A program made the position numbers and the translations under genes. Below, piece after piece: positions 8,223-17,113 of a stretch of DNA of 64,000 bases. The DNA is taken from positions 124,001 through 188,000 of the forward strand of contig CAHJWL010000003.1 of assembly GCA_903642235.1 (NCBI GenBank), read 5' to 3'. The stretch's first letter is position 1, and each line of letters begins with the position of its first letter. The notes under the pieces were generated by a model. It was not told the origin of the DNA and made no database searches. It was given only the letters and a program-made list of their open reading frames with translations. Source of the DNA: Acidobacteriaceae bacterium (lineage in GTDB: Bacteria; Acidobacteriota; Terriglobia; Terriglobales; Acidobacteriaceae).

Positions 8223-9467
8223 ATGATGACAGTGCAGCAAAAGCTCGAGATCCTCGCCGACGCGGCCAAGTACGACGCCTCCTGCGCCTCGTCGGGCGCT
8301 AAACGCGCCGGCAACGGCCAGGGCATCGGCCACTCTGATGGCGAAGGCATCTGCCACTCCTACACACCGGATGGCCGCTGCGTTTCACTGCTCAAAATTC
8401 TCCTCACTAACGTCTGTACATACGACTGCGTCTTTTGCGTCAACCGCGTCTCCTCCGATATCCGCCGCGCACGCTTCACCCCGGAAGAGGTCGTCACCCT
8501 TACCCTCGACTTCTACAAGCGCAACTACATCGAGGGCCTCTTCCTCTCCTCCGGCATCATTCAATCGCCTGACTACACCATGGAACAGCTCATTCAGGTC
8601 GCGAAGACACTGCGGCTCGTCCACAAGTTCGGCGGCTACATTCATCTCAAAACCATCCCCGGCTGCGACGCCTCTCTGGTTCGTCAGGCCGGCCTCTTCG
8701 CCGACCGGCTCTCTGCCAATATCGAGCTGCCCACACAGCAGGACCTCGTGCAGCTCGCGCCAGAGAAGAAGTCTGCGGTGATCGAGACCACCATGGACCA
8801 GATCAAGGTCCAGAAGGAAGAAGCCGACGAAGATCGCAGCCGGTCGTCGCTGGCGCCAAAGTTCGCCGCCGCCGGACAATCCACGCAGATGGTCGTCGGT
8901 GCGACACCGGCAACTGATCGGGAGATTCTCTCGACCGCCACGCACCTCTACGGCTCGTACAAGCTGCGCCGCGTTTACTACACAGGCTTCAGTCCTTACC
9001 CGGAGGCAGACACCCGGCTCCCGCTCAAGGCCGCGCCGCTTATCCGCGAACATCGCCTTTACCAGTCAGACTGGCTCATGCGCTTCTACGGCTTCGAGGC
9101 CAGCGAGCTTACCTCGCCCGATCAGCCCTCGCTCTCACTCACCGAAGACCCCAAAACCACCTGGGCCAAGGCGCATCCCGAGTTCTTCCCCGTCGACGTC
9201 AACACCGCACCGCGAGAGGCGCTTCTGCGCGTGCCCGGCATCGGTTACAAGAACGTCGAGCGCATCCTGCGCATTCGGAGCTATCATCAGCTCGAGCTGG
9301 CCGACCTTCGTAAGTTACATATTCGCGTGAACAGCTCGCTCACGTACATCACCACGGTTGACCACTCCCCCACGATCCCCACCGTCGGCAGCAGCGATCT
9401 CGAGCCTGCTGCTGCCACGCAGATGGACCTCTTCGCGCCCCTCAGCGCACTCACCGGAGCGCTCTGA
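8223..9467 (+). CDS. Putative DNA modification/repair radical SAM protein (UdgX-linked, TIGR03916-like)
   Basis: Radical SAM enzyme of 414 residues. The [4Fe-4S]/SAM motif is CTYDCVFC (Cys65, Cys69, Cys72), preceded by a conserved HSYTPDGRCVSLLKILLTN block. The C-terminal part (about 320-360) is a helix-hairpin-helix DNA-binding module (VNTAPREALLRVPGIGYKN). This architecture matches the family named putative DNA modification/repair radical SAM protein, which travels with a UdgX-type uracil-DNA-binding protein. The next gene encodes exactly that partner, and its ATG overlaps this TGA by one base. The chemistry is not established; a lesion-reversal role like spore photoproduct lyase is a guess. 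Two ATGs in tandem (8223, 8226) are possible starts. Confidence 0.9.
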   Translation: MMTVQQKLEILADAAKYDASCASSGAKRAGNGQGIGHSDGEGICHSYTPDGRCVSLLKILLTNVCTYDCVFCVNRVSSDIRRARFTPEEVVTLTLDFYKRNYIEGLFLSSGIIQSPDYTMEQLIQVAKTLRLVHKFGGYIHLKTIPGCDASLVRQAGLFADRLSANIELPTQQDLVQLAPEKKSAVIETTMDQIKVQKEEADEDRSRSSLAPKFAAAGQSTQMVVGATPATDREILSTATHLYGSYKLRRVYYTGFSPYPEADTRLPLKAAPLIREHRLYQSDWLMRFYGFEASELTSPDQPSLSLTEDPKTTWAKAHPEFFPVDVNTAPREALLRVPGIGYKNVERILRIRSYHQLELADLRKLHIRVNSSLTYITTVDHSPTIPTVGSSDLEPAAATQMDLFAPLSALTGAL

Positions 9468-11011
9468 TGAAGCAGGTCATGATCCAGCCGAGCTTCCAGG
9501 ACTGGCGCAGCCACGCTCGTCAGCTTCTCCAGCAGGGCTTCCTGCCCGAAGACGTCGATCTCGAGGACGCTTCGGCCACGTCGAACCTTCCACTCGCTCT
9601 TGATCTGGCTCCTGATATCCCGCAGGGACCTCCCATCCTTGTCCCTCACACCTCAAAAGCTTTCCTCGACCGTGCCGAAGTGACTGCGACCCACCGCAGT
9701 CCCGCGCGTTGGAACCTGCTTTATCGCATCCTCTATCGCCTGCAGACCAATCGCGATCTGCTGAAAATCGAAATCGACACTGACATCGCGCAGATGCGGC
9801 AGATGGAGCAGCAGATCCGCCGTGATCTGCACAAGATGCACGCCTTTGTGCGCTTTCGCAAGCTCCACGCCGATGCGATGGACGAAGCAAATCCCTTCGA
9901 CGCTCATCCGGGACAGCCCGCAAATATATCCCTGTCCGCCGGAGAAGATCTGCGCAAACAGGAGCACTTCGTCGCCTGGTATCAGCCGGATCACCGCATC
10001 CTGCCGCTTGCCGCACCCTTCTTTGCCGAGCGCTTCGCACCCATGCACTGGACCATCCTCACGCCGGACGAGTCCGTCACCTGGGATCCGGTCAACCGCC
10101 AACTCGGCTTCGGCCCCGGTCTTCCCCGTGAGGCTGCTCCGGCCGACGACGAACTCGAAGACCTTTGGCGCTCCTATTACGGCAGTATCTACAATCCCGC
10201 ACGTCTTAATACTGGTGCCATGCGCTCCGAAATGCCCGTGCGCTACTGGAAGAATCTGCCCGAGGTCTCCATCCTCCCCACACTCATTACTGAATCCGCA
10301 TCGAGGGTCAGCACCATGGTAAAAGTTCAGGAAGCCAAGCCGTCCGCTGCACCCTTTGTTCCATCCGAGCACACTCTGCCGCTGATTCAAAACTCGCTCC
10401 CCTCCTGCAAGGGGTGCGATCTCTACCTGCACGCCACGCAAGCTGTACCCGGCGTCGGACCCTCGCCCGGCAGCGAACGCACGCCGGTCACGTTGATGCT
10501 GGTCGGCGAGCAGCCCGGTGACCAGGAAGACCGCAAAGGCCTGCCCTTCGTTGGGCCGGCCGGTCGCATTCTCGACAAGGCCTTCGAAGAACTCAACATC
10601 TCGCGCGACTCGATCTATTTAACCAACGCCGTCAAGCACTTCAAGTTCGTCCAGCGCGGCAAGCTGCGGCTTCATCAGAACCCCCGCATGTCAGAAATCA
10701 CCGCCTGCCGGCCCTGGCTGCAGGCAGAGATAGACGCCGTCAGACCGAAGGTCATCCTGTGCCTCGGTGCCTCTGCCGCGAAGTCGCTGCTCGGCGGTAC
10801 CTTCGGTCTTATGCGCGATCACGGCAAGCTTCTCTCGACACCATATGCCGACCACGTCATCGCTACCATCCACCCCTCCGCGGTCTTGCGCGCCCGGGAT
10901 GAGGCCGCCGGTGAAGAGCTCTACTCCTTCCTGCGCGATGATCTGGCTCTGGCCTGGAAGAGCGCCATCGGTCCACTCTCCGCAGTCGAGCCAGCCGTCA
11001 CGTCCCTGTGA
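9467..11011 (+). CDS. udgX: DUF4130 - UdgX fusion: DNA metabolism protein with uracil-DNA cross-linking glycosylase domain
   Basis: Fusion of 514 residues. Residues 1-275 are DUF4130 (TIGR03915-like): RWNLLYRILYRL, RDLHKMHAFVRFRK, FVAWYQPDHRILPLAAPFF, then LEDLWRSYYGSIYNPARL and MPVRYWKNLPE. Residues 300-505 are a family-4-like UDG of UdgX type: Fe-S cysteines C314, C317, C414 and C432; motif A GEQPGDQED (347-355); and HPSAVLR (469-475). The R-loop insert has His403 (KLRLHQ), the position of the UdgX histidine that bonds covalently to the abasic sugar after uracil excision in M. smegmatis. Known UdgX enzymes form a suicide cross-link with uracil-DNA. Coupled to the radical SAM gene by a TGATG overlap. 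Confidence 0.93.
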   Translation: MKQVMIQPSFQDWRSHARQLLQQGFLPEDVDLEDASATSNLPLALDLAPDIPQGPPILVPHTSKAFLDRAEVTATHRSPARWNLLYRILYRLQTNRDLLKIEIDTDIAQMRQMEQQIRRDLHKMHAFVRFRKLHADAMDEANPFDAHPGQPANISLSAGEDLRKQEHFVAWYQPDHRILPLAAPFFAERFAPMHWTILTPDESVTWDPVNRQLGFGPGLPREAAPADDELEDLWRSYYGSIYNPARLNTGAMRSEMPVRYWKNLPEVSILPTLITESASRVSTMVKVQEAKPSAAPFVPSEHTLPLIQNSLPSCKGCDLYLHATQAVPGVGPSPGSERTPVTLMLVGEQPGDQEDRKGLPFVGPAGRILDKAFEELNISRDSIYLTNAVKHFKFVQRGKLRLHQNPRMSEITACRPWLQAEIDAVRPKVILCLGASAAKSLLGGTFGLMRDHGKLLSTPYADHVIATIHPSAVLRARDEAAGEELYSFLRDDLALAWKSAIGPLSAVEPAVTSL

Positions 11012-11107
11012 TAGAACCTCCCAGAAGATCGTCCAGGACGGCACCCTGCCTCCCCAGGGAGACTGCCGCGGTGCCATGTGCTGCCAATTCGCTACAAGAG
11101 GAGCATC

Positions 11108-11899
11108 ATGAGCGTCACATCCACCCCCGCATCCAGTCACACCGGTCTCGCCGAGTTTTTCAACGCCGAAGCCTTTGCCGCTCATGCACTTCAAAGCCCG
11201 GCTACTCTGGCAGCCCTGCTCGATCACACGTTGCTGAAGCCCGAGGCCACACGGGCCCAAGTTGTTCAACTCTGTCACGAGGCCGCGGAGTACCGCTTTG
11301 CCTGCGCCATGGTCAACCCGACATGGGTTGCCACCGCTGCTGACGTCCTTGCCGGCACCGGCATCCCGGTCGGCGTCGTCATCGGCTTTCCTCTCGGCGC
11401 GACCCTCCCGAGTTCCAAACAGGATGAGACCCTCCGCGTTCTCAAGCTCGGCGCTCACGACATCGATATGGTGCTCAATATCGGCCTGCTCAAATCGGGC
11501 ACGGCTGCGGATCTCGAGGCCGTTCGGCAGGATGTCCGCGGCGTCGTCGATCTCGCCCACGGATCAGGAGCCATCGTGAAGGTCATCCTTGAAACCTGCC
11601 TGCTCACCTTTGAAGAGAAGCTGCGGGCGGCCGACCTGGCTCTCGACGCCGGCGCTGATTTACTTAAAACCTCAACCGGTTTCTCCACGGCTGGCGCCAC
11701 CGCGGATGACATCTCTCTTCTGCGGGAAAAGGCCGGCTTTGCCGCCGGCGTGAAAGCCTCGGGCGGCATACGATCGCTCTCCGACACGGTTCTCATGCTC
11801 CAGGCAGGTGCCAGTCGCATCGGAGCCAGCGCAAGTGTGCGCATCGTGCAGGAACTCGCCGGTCGCGCGGCAACAGAGGGCCAGCGCGATAGCTACTAA
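11108..11899 (+). CDS. deoC: Deoxyribose-phosphate aldolase
   Basis: DeoC splits 2-deoxyribose-5-phosphate into glyceraldehyde-3-phosphate and acetaldehyde (deoxynucleoside salvage). The 263-residue class I aldolase shows LLDHTLLKPEA near the N terminus, FPLGATLPSSKQDE, IDMVLNIGLLKSG (catalytic Asp), the Schiff-base lysine in LLKTSTGFS and the second lysine in GVKASGGIR. I placed the start at ATG 11108 because AAGAGGAG lies a few bases upstream; the frame extends further 5' without homology. It is 96 bases after the UdgX fusion. Shared transcription with the repair pair is possible but unproven. Confidence 0.95.
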   Translation: MSVTSTPASSHTGLAEFFNAEAFAAHALQSPATLAALLDHTLLKPEATRAQVVQLCHEAAEYRFACAMVNPTWVATAADVLAGTGIPVGVVIGFPLGATLPSSKQDETLRVLKLGAHDIDMVLNIGLLKSGTAADLEAVRQDVRGVVDLAHGSGAIVKVILETCLLTFEEKLRAADLALDAGADLLKTSTGFSTAGATADDISLLREKAGFAAGVKASGGIRSLSDTVLMLQAGASRIGASASVRIVQELAGRAATEGQRDSY

Positions 11900-11947
11900 C
11901 CCGTGTCCTGGGTTCTGCCGATCGAAGCGCCGGCGTAACGTGAGTAG

Positions 11948-11953
11948 TATTAT
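11948..11953 (+). promoter_or_regulatory. -10-like TATTAT before the GAF-GAF-PP2C gene
   Basis: TATTAT ends 11 bases before the ATG at 11965; no Shine-Dalgarno is seen, giving a leader of about 4-5 bases. Confidence 0.4.
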
Positions 11954-11964
11954 CGACCCTTCGC

Positions 11965-13848
11965 ATGCCTTTCTCGAAACAGCCCGCGCGCGCCCGAAAG
12001 CTCTCGCTCGGCGAGCAGGCAGAGCACACCTTCGAGGGCGACTACAGGCCGGATCCCACCCGGCAGGTCTCGCCTGAAAGCCGACCCCGCGTCGAACCGC
12101 TCCAGGTCGACTTCCTGCAGCGGCTGGCAGATGCTCTAAACTCAACCCTCGACCTTAATACCCTCATGCATCGCGTCGCAGATCTTGTGCGCGCTGTGAT
12201 CGACTACCGCATCCTCGCCATCCTGCTTCTCAACGACCGCACCCAGGAGCTCTGGATGCGCTTCCAGACGGGCCACACCCCGGAGATCGAGCGCCTGCGC
12301 ATCCGGCTCGGCCGCGGCATCACCGGCCAGGCAGCTCTGCAGCGTCACTCCATCCTTATCGAAGACGTCGGCACCCCCGGCAACTACATCGACAACTACA
12401 TCGCCGCCAACGCTGAAGTCCGCTCTGAACTCGCCGTTCCGCTCATTGTGAAGAACAAAGTCATCGGCATCATCGATATTCAGTCCGAGATCCCCGGCTT
12501 CTTCACGCTTGAGCACCAGCGCCTGCTGGAACTCGTTGCCAGCCGCATGGCCGTTGCAGTCGAAAACGCCCGTCTCTACACCCGCGTCAGCCGTCAGGCC
12601 GAGACCCTCACCGTGCTCGGTGAGATCTCGCGGGAGATCACCTCGATTCTCGACCTCGATGATCTCCTCGAACGGATCGGCCAGCTGCTCAAACGCGTCA
12701 TCGACTTTCAGATGTTCACCATTCTTCTCTGGAACGAACGATCGGAGCGCCTTGAACATCGCTTCAGTACGCGATACGGAGATCGCATCGAACGCGAGCG
12801 CGTCGTCGCCCTCGGCGAAGGTCTTATCGGCACCGCCGCCGAGCAGCGCACGCCCATTCTCGCCTCCGACATCCGCAAGGATGCGCGCTACGTAGCAGAG
12901 AACCCTGAAACGCGCTCTGAGCTCTCCGTGCCTCTGATCTACAAGGGCCGTGTCATCGGCGTCATCGATCTCGAACACACGCGCCTGAACTACTACAACG
13001 AAGACCATCAGCGCACGCTGTCCACTCTGGCCGCACAGGTCGCCGTTTCGATCGCCAACGCTCGTCTCTATCAACGCATCCACGAAGAAGAGCAGCGCAT
13101 GGAGCGCGATCTCGAGATGGCACGCGAGGTACAGCAGCGGCTTCTTCCCGCCGCTCCGCCGCGCATGCATAACGTCGAGATTGCCGCCCAGTTCAATCCC
13201 GCGCGATCAATCGGCGGAGATCTCTATGACTTTCTCGACTACGGCCCGGGACTGGTTGCCGTTGCCATCGGCGATGTCAGCGGCAAAGCCGCACCCGCTG
13301 CGCTCTACGCCGCCCTGGTCAGTGGCATCCTGCGCTCGCTTACGCCCCAGCGGCTCACCCCGGCCGCGCTTCTCGCCGCTCTAAACGATCAATTACAGCA
13401 ACGCAAACTCGATGCGCAGTACGTCACCATGCTTATCTGTCTCTGGGACGACAATGCCCGCACATTGACTCTCGCCAACGCCGGTTCAGTGCAGCCGCTT
13501 CACCTCTCCCGCAGCGCCGGAACCCTCACCAGCGCCATCAGCGTCCGCACCCTGCGCGCGGAGGGCTTCCCCCTCGGCTTGTTTCCTAACGTCACCTACG
13601 ACGAGATCACCGTGCGCGCGAAACCCGGCGATCTCTTCGTCTTCTTCTCGGATGGAATCGTGGACGCCCAGAACCTGCATGGCGAGATGTACGGCACCGA
13701 TCGTCTCTGCACCCTGCTCCAGCGTCATCCCTCTGCCGGCCGCTCCGCCGGATCCGCCATCGCTGCCATCCTCGAAGCAATCAGCATCTTCCAGGCAGGT
13801 TCTGAACACTTCGATGATGAGACGGTCATCACACTGCAGGTGAACTGA
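11965..13848 (+). CDS. GAF-GAF-PP2C (SpoIIE/RsbU-type) serine phosphatase
   Basis: Soluble signalling phosphatase of 627 residues. Two GAF sensor domains occur in tandem (about residues 45-205 and 215-375; compare the parallel blocks VRSELAVPLIVKNKVIGIID and TRSELSVPLIYKGRVIGVID). A short coiled-coil linker follows (RMERDLEMAREVQQRLLP). The C-terminal PP2C/SpoIIE domain has metal-site acidic residues in SIGGDLYDFLDYG, AIGDVSGKAAPAALYAAL, FFSDGIVDAQN and FDDETVITLQ. Relatives dephosphorylate anti-sigma antagonists in partner-switching cascades; no such partner is encoded nearby. A TATTAT hexamer ends 11 bases before the ATG and no Shine-Dalgarno is visible, so the mRNA leader may be only a few bases. 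Confidence 0.93.
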   Translation: MPFSKQPARARKLSLGEQAEHTFEGDYRPDPTRQVSPESRPRVEPLQVDFLQRLADALNSTLDLNTLMHRVADLVRAVIDYRILAILLLNDRTQELWMRFQTGHTPEIERLRIRLGRGITGQAALQRHSILIEDVGTPGNYIDNYIAANAEVRSELAVPLIVKNKVIGIIDIQSEIPGFFTLEHQRLLELVASRMAVAVENARLYTRVSRQAETLTVLGEISREITSILDLDDLLERIGQLLKRVIDFQMFTILLWNERSERLEHRFSTRYGDRIERERVVALGEGLIGTAAEQRTPILASDIRKDARYVAENPETRSELSVPLIYKGRVIGVIDLEHTRLNYYNEDHQRTLSTLAAQVAVSIANARLYQRIHEEEQRMERDLEMAREVQQRLLPAAPPRMHNVEIAAQFNPARSIGGDLYDFLDYGPGLVAVAIGDVSGKAAPAALYAALVSGILRSLTPQRLTPAALLAALNDQLQQRKLDAQYVTMLICLWDDNARTLTLANAGSVQPLHLSRSAGTLTSAISVRTLRAEGFPLGLFPNVTYDEITVRAKPGDLFVFFSDGIVDAQNLHGEMYGTDRLCTLLQRHPSAGRSAGSAIAAILEAISIFQAGSEHFDDETVITLQVN

Positions 13849-13885
13849 TCGTCCCTCAATCAACGCACCCCACCCGCAAACAGCC

Positions 13886-13928
13886 GTCATCTCGACCGAA
13901 GCGCAGAGCGCGCAATGGAGATCCCGCA
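13886..13928. repeat. REP-like intergenic motif
   Basis: GTCATCTCGACCGAAGCGCA followed by GGAGATCCCGC at the right end, between the phosphatase and aroA. It shares the GTCAT...CCG/GAAGCGCA skeleton with the copies at 21826, 26651 and 28530. Confidence 0.4.
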
Positions 13929-13996
13929 TTCCGCTCGTTCAACACGAGCGAACCATCAAATACAAGACCGCCGGCAATCATCGAAGTCGACCGTTC

Positions 13997-14002
13997 TAAA
14001 AT
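13997..14002 (+). promoter_or_regulatory. -10-like TAAAAT before aroA
   Basis: TAAAAT ends 10 bases before the aroA ATG with no ribosome binding site between. Confidence 0.4.
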
Positions 14003-14012
14003 AGAGTCGACG

Positions 14013-15332
14013 ATGTCCCCACAAACGCAGCGCATTCAATTCGCTCACGGCTTTAGAGGCTCTCTCACCCTCCCCGGCGACAAATCAATCTCCCACCGCT
14101 ACGCCATGCTCGCCGGTCTGGCAGAGGGCACCTCGCATCTTTCGAACTTCTCCACGGGAGCCGACCCGCATTCGACCCTCGCCTGCATGGAAGCTCTCGG
14201 TGCGCAGGTCGTCAGAACCGAGGAGCGCACAGTTACGATCACTGGTGTGGGGGGAAGCTTCCGTCAACCCACCGCTCCCCTCGATTGTGGTAACTCCGGC
14301 TCCACCATGCGGATGCTCTCCGGCCTGATCGCTCCACACCCGCATACCTTCACTCTCATTGGCGACGCGTCGCTCTCGCAGCGGCCCATGGAGCGCATCC
14401 GCAAGCCACTCGAACAGTTCTTCGCCGGCGGCCAAGGCAGCATCAACCTTTCGGACGGCCACGCCCCCGTCGTGATCCATGGCGGACCTCTCAGCGGCAT
14501 GTCCTTTGATGCTCTCATCCCCTCTGCCCAGGTAAAAACGGCCGTACTTTTCGCCGGCCTCCAGGCCACCGGCCTGACGACTCTGACCGAAAAAATCCGG
14601 ACCCGAGATCATACCGAGCACGCCCTCCGTGCCTTTGGCGCCGCCCTCACCCGCTCCGGGGAGACTCTCAGCATCTCTGGTCCGCAGACCCTGCACGCTA
14701 TCAACGCGACCGTCCCTGGAGACCTCTCTTCAGCGGCTTTTTTCCTATGTGCCGCTCTGCTCTTCCCCGACTCTCATCTGGTACTGGATGCCCTTGGCAT
14801 GAACCCCACCCGCGCCGCCCTGCTCGATGTCGTGACTGCCCTCGGCGCGCGCATGAAGGTACTCAGCGTCGAGGAGCAGCATGGCGAGTTGATCGGCACG
14901 ATCCAGGTCAACGCCGATCCCGTTCCGCGCTCACGCTCGCAGCAGCCTCTCGAGATCTCGGGCGCACTCACCGCGCAACTCATTGACGAACTCCCCATAC
15001 TCGCCGCAATCGCGCCCTATACGGCCTCAGGCATTCGCGTTCGCGATGCGAAAGAACTTCGAGTGAAAGAGTCGGACCGCATCGATCTGATCGCCCGGAA
15101 CCTCCGCGCCATGGGAGCCACTTTAACTGAAGTCGAGGACGGCCTTGACGTTCCCGGCAACCAGCGTCTGCATGGAGCTGAGATCGACGCCGGCGGAGAC
15201 CATCGCATCGCCATGGCCTTCGCTGTCGCGGCTCTCCGCGCACACGGAGACTCTCTCATCCTCGGAGCGGAGCACGCCGCCGTCTCATTCCCCGAATTCT
15301 TCACGCATCTCAACACTCTCAGTCTCCGCTGA
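14013..15332 (+). CDS. aroA: 3-phosphoshikimate 1-carboxyvinyltransferase (EPSP synthase)
   Basis: Sixth step of the shikimate pathway: PEP plus shikimate-3-phosphate to EPSP. The protein has 439 residues, normal for the family. Seen motifs are LPGDKSISHRYAMLA at residues 19-33 (substrate lysine), LDCGNSGSTMRMLSGL, the RPMERI block, LPGDLSSAAFFL-like VPGDLSSAAFFLCAAL, the KESDRI catalytic block and GDHRIAMAFAVAAL. TAAAAT (13997-14002) lies 10 bases before the ATG without a ribosome binding site. No other aromatic pathway gene is nearby. Confidence 0.96.
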   Translation: MSPQTQRIQFAHGFRGSLTLPGDKSISHRYAMLAGLAEGTSHLSNFSTGADPHSTLACMEALGAQVVRTEERTVTITGVGGSFRQPTAPLDCGNSGSTMRMLSGLIAPHPHTFTLIGDASLSQRPMERIRKPLEQFFAGGQGSINLSDGHAPVVIHGGPLSGMSFDALIPSAQVKTAVLFAGLQATGLTTLTEKIRTRDHTEHALRAFGAALTRSGETLSISGPQTLHAINATVPGDLSSAAFFLCAALLFPDSHLVLDALGMNPTRAALLDVVTALGARMKVLSVEEQHGELIGTIQVNADPVPRSRSQQPLEISGALTAQLIDELPILAAIAPYTASGIRVRDAKELRVKESDRIDLIARNLRAMGATLTEVEDGLDVPGNQRLHGAEIDAGGDHRIAMAFAVAALRAHGDSLILGAEHAAVSFPEFFTHLNTLSLR

Positions 15333-15414
15333 AATTAAAGTACTGTTGAACAACATCGGACAGCAGACAGTGTTTCTGCTGCCATAATCCTCTGACCGGA
15401 CTGTCAAGCAAAGG

Positions 15415-16566
15415 ATGCCTGGTATCTCCTCCGACGTGTCTCCTGATCCCGCATCGACCGCCATCCCGCCAGACTCGCGCGCGATCGTGCTGACGCAGGT
15501 TTCGGAGCTTGGTGGCGCGGAGCGAGCCTGCCTCGCTCTCTCGCGGTGGCTCTTCAAACAAGGCATCCCGAATCACTTCGTCACCTATCTCGACACGGCG
15601 GGCCTTGCCAGGGCCGCGTCTCATCCGGTCACCGTCATTCAGCTGCTGCCGTCCTTGAAGCCGCTGCCAAAGGTGCTCGCGCTGCGGAGCTACTTCGGCC
15701 GGCATAAGGGCGCTCCCCTGCCTCTTCTGTCCGGATACCAACCCGCGCTCCACGCCACCCTTGCCGGCCTTCGCGGCTTTCATTGCCTTATGCACGACAC
15801 GCCCAGTCTCTTTTCCTCAAGCGATGAGACACGGTCTCTGCGCGGCCGGCTTCTCCGCTCCGTCTCTGATCACATCACCGCCTTTGGTCTTCGCTCCGGT
15901 GGTCGAACTATCGTGACCAGCGAGTATCTGCGCGAGGAGTGCCATCGTGTCTTCGGCGTCTCTGCCGCCATTGCTCGCATGGGCGGACTCGGCACCACCA
16001 AGGACTTCCGCCCGCGGCCTCCTCGTGAGGATCTACGCCTCTTTAGCGTCTCCCGTGTAGAGGCCAACAAACGTATCGACTGGATGCTGCGTGCCCTCGC
16101 TACCCTCGATCAACCACCGTTTGCCCTCTCACAAAAAGTCAACTGGCGGCTCGACGTCGCCGGACGGGGCAGTCAGCTGGAAACCATACGCGCTCTTGCC
16201 GCAGAGCTGGGCCTCGCAGATCGCGTCCATTTTCACGGGTTTGTCAGCGACGCGCACCTGGAGGAGCTTTACGGTCGGGCCGATCTCTTTCTTATGCCTG
16301 CGGTCCAGGGCTACGGCATCCCCGCCATCGAATCGCTGCAGCGTGGAATTCCTGTTCTACTCCATCGTGATTCAGGAGTCTCGGATATCCTGCTCCACAC
16401 TCCCTGGGCCACCGTCTTTGCCGGTGGTGAAGACACCATGCTTCCGGCCTTGACGACTGCGATCCAGTCCGTTGCCGCGGGCCGCCATCTCCAGGCCGCT
16501 CTCCCAAATATCCCGAGTGAAGAGAGTTGGGCCGAAGAGATCGCCCGTCTCTGCCGGTGGGTCTAG
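15415..16566 (+). CDS. Glycosyltransferase family 4 protein with altered EX7E motif
   Basis: GT-B fold glycosyltransferase of 383 residues. N-terminal QVSELGGAERACLALSRWL is the GT4 acceptor-side signature; the nucleotide-sugar domain starts at RLFSVSRVEANKRIDWMLRAL and continues through RVHFHGFVSDAHLEELYGRADLFLMP. The retaining-GT4 EX7E element reads QGYGIPAIE: Gln298 replaces the first glutamate while Glu306 is kept. Substrate and product are unknown; surface polysaccharide or glycolipid is likely. The upstream gap of 82 bases after aroA has no strong promoter. No polysaccharide cluster surrounds it. Confidence 0.85.
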   Translation: MPGISSDVSPDPASTAIPPDSRAIVLTQVSELGGAERACLALSRWLFKQGIPNHFVTYLDTAGLARAASHPVTVIQLLPSLKPLPKVLALRSYFGRHKGAPLPLLSGYQPALHATLAGLRGFHCLMHDTPSLFSSSDETRSLRGRLLRSVSDHITAFGLRSGGRTIVTSEYLREECHRVFGVSAAIARMGGLGTTKDFRPRPPREDLRLFSVSRVEANKRIDWMLRALATLDQPPFALSQKVNWRLDVAGRGSQLETIRALAAELGLADRVHFHGFVSDAHLEELYGRADLFLMPAVQGYGIPAIESLQRGIPVLLHRDSGVSDILLHTPWATVFAGGEDTMLPALTTAIQSVAAGRHLQAALPNIPSEESWAEEIARLCRWV

Positions 16567-16603
16567 TTCTCTTTCCTTGTCCGTCAGCAGGCAGCAGGCC
16601 GCG

Positions 16604-17113
16604 CTACATCTTGTAGCGGCCCATGTCGTCGTCGTTCAGTCCCTCAAGCCATTGCCGCATCTGCTCCGCCGTCCCACTCTGCATCGCGCCCGACGCCTGC
16701 TTGGACCGCTCCAGCACCTCGCGGCTCACATAGATCGGGCAGTCCCAGCGCAAGGCCAGCGCCAGCGCATCGGAGGGCCGCGCATCCACCGCCACACTCT
16801 CCCCTGCCTGCTCCATCCAGATCACGGCGTAGAACGTGTCGTTGCGCAGCTCCGTCACAACAACCTTATTTACCTCAGCGCCCAGCCCCAGTGTCACGTC
16901 ACGCAGCAGATCATGTGTCATCGGCCGCGGCGTCGCCGTCTTCTCGAGTTCAAGCGCGATCGCGTTCGCCTCGTACATCCCCACCCAGATCGGCAACACG
17001 GCCTCGCTCTCCACATCTTTCAAGAGCACGATAGGCATATTCGTCACCGGGTCCATCATCAGTCCACGAATCTGTACCTCGATCTCTACCGTCTTCTGCC
17101 CCTCATCCTTCAT
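16604..17113 (-). CDS. Bifunctional nuclease family protein (BFN/DUF151)
   Basis: Small cytoplasmic protein of 169 residues matching the BFN/DUF151 family: IQVRGLMMDPVTNMPIVLLKD, then LPIWVGMYEANAIALELE, and AVDARPSDALALALRWDCPIYVS. A plant member has both DNase and RNase activity; bacterial roles are uncertain. The ATG overlaps the miaB stop as ATGA, so translation is probably coupled to miaB. That places a putative nuclease beside a tRNA-modifying enzyme. The C-terminal tail (EQMRQWLEGLNDDDMGRYKM) is acidic and Met-rich. Confidence 0.9.
   Translation of the reverse strand: MKDEGQKTVEIEVQIRGLMMDPVTNMPIVLLKDVESEAVLPIWVGMYEANAIALELEKTATPRPMTHDLLRDVTLGLGAEVNKVVVTELRNDTFYAVIWMEQAGESVAVDARPSDALALALRWDCPIYVSREVLERSKQASGAMQSGTAEQMRQWLEGLNDDDMGRYKM

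Noticed and set aside
9653..10441. A 262-codon antisense frame inside the DUF4130-UdgX gene
   Set aside because: Opposite conserved DUF4130 blocks; no start signal or domain.
12142..13170. A 342-codon antisense frame within the GAF-GAF-PP2C gene
   Set aside because: Opposite two well-matched GAF domains; composition is that of a shadow frame.
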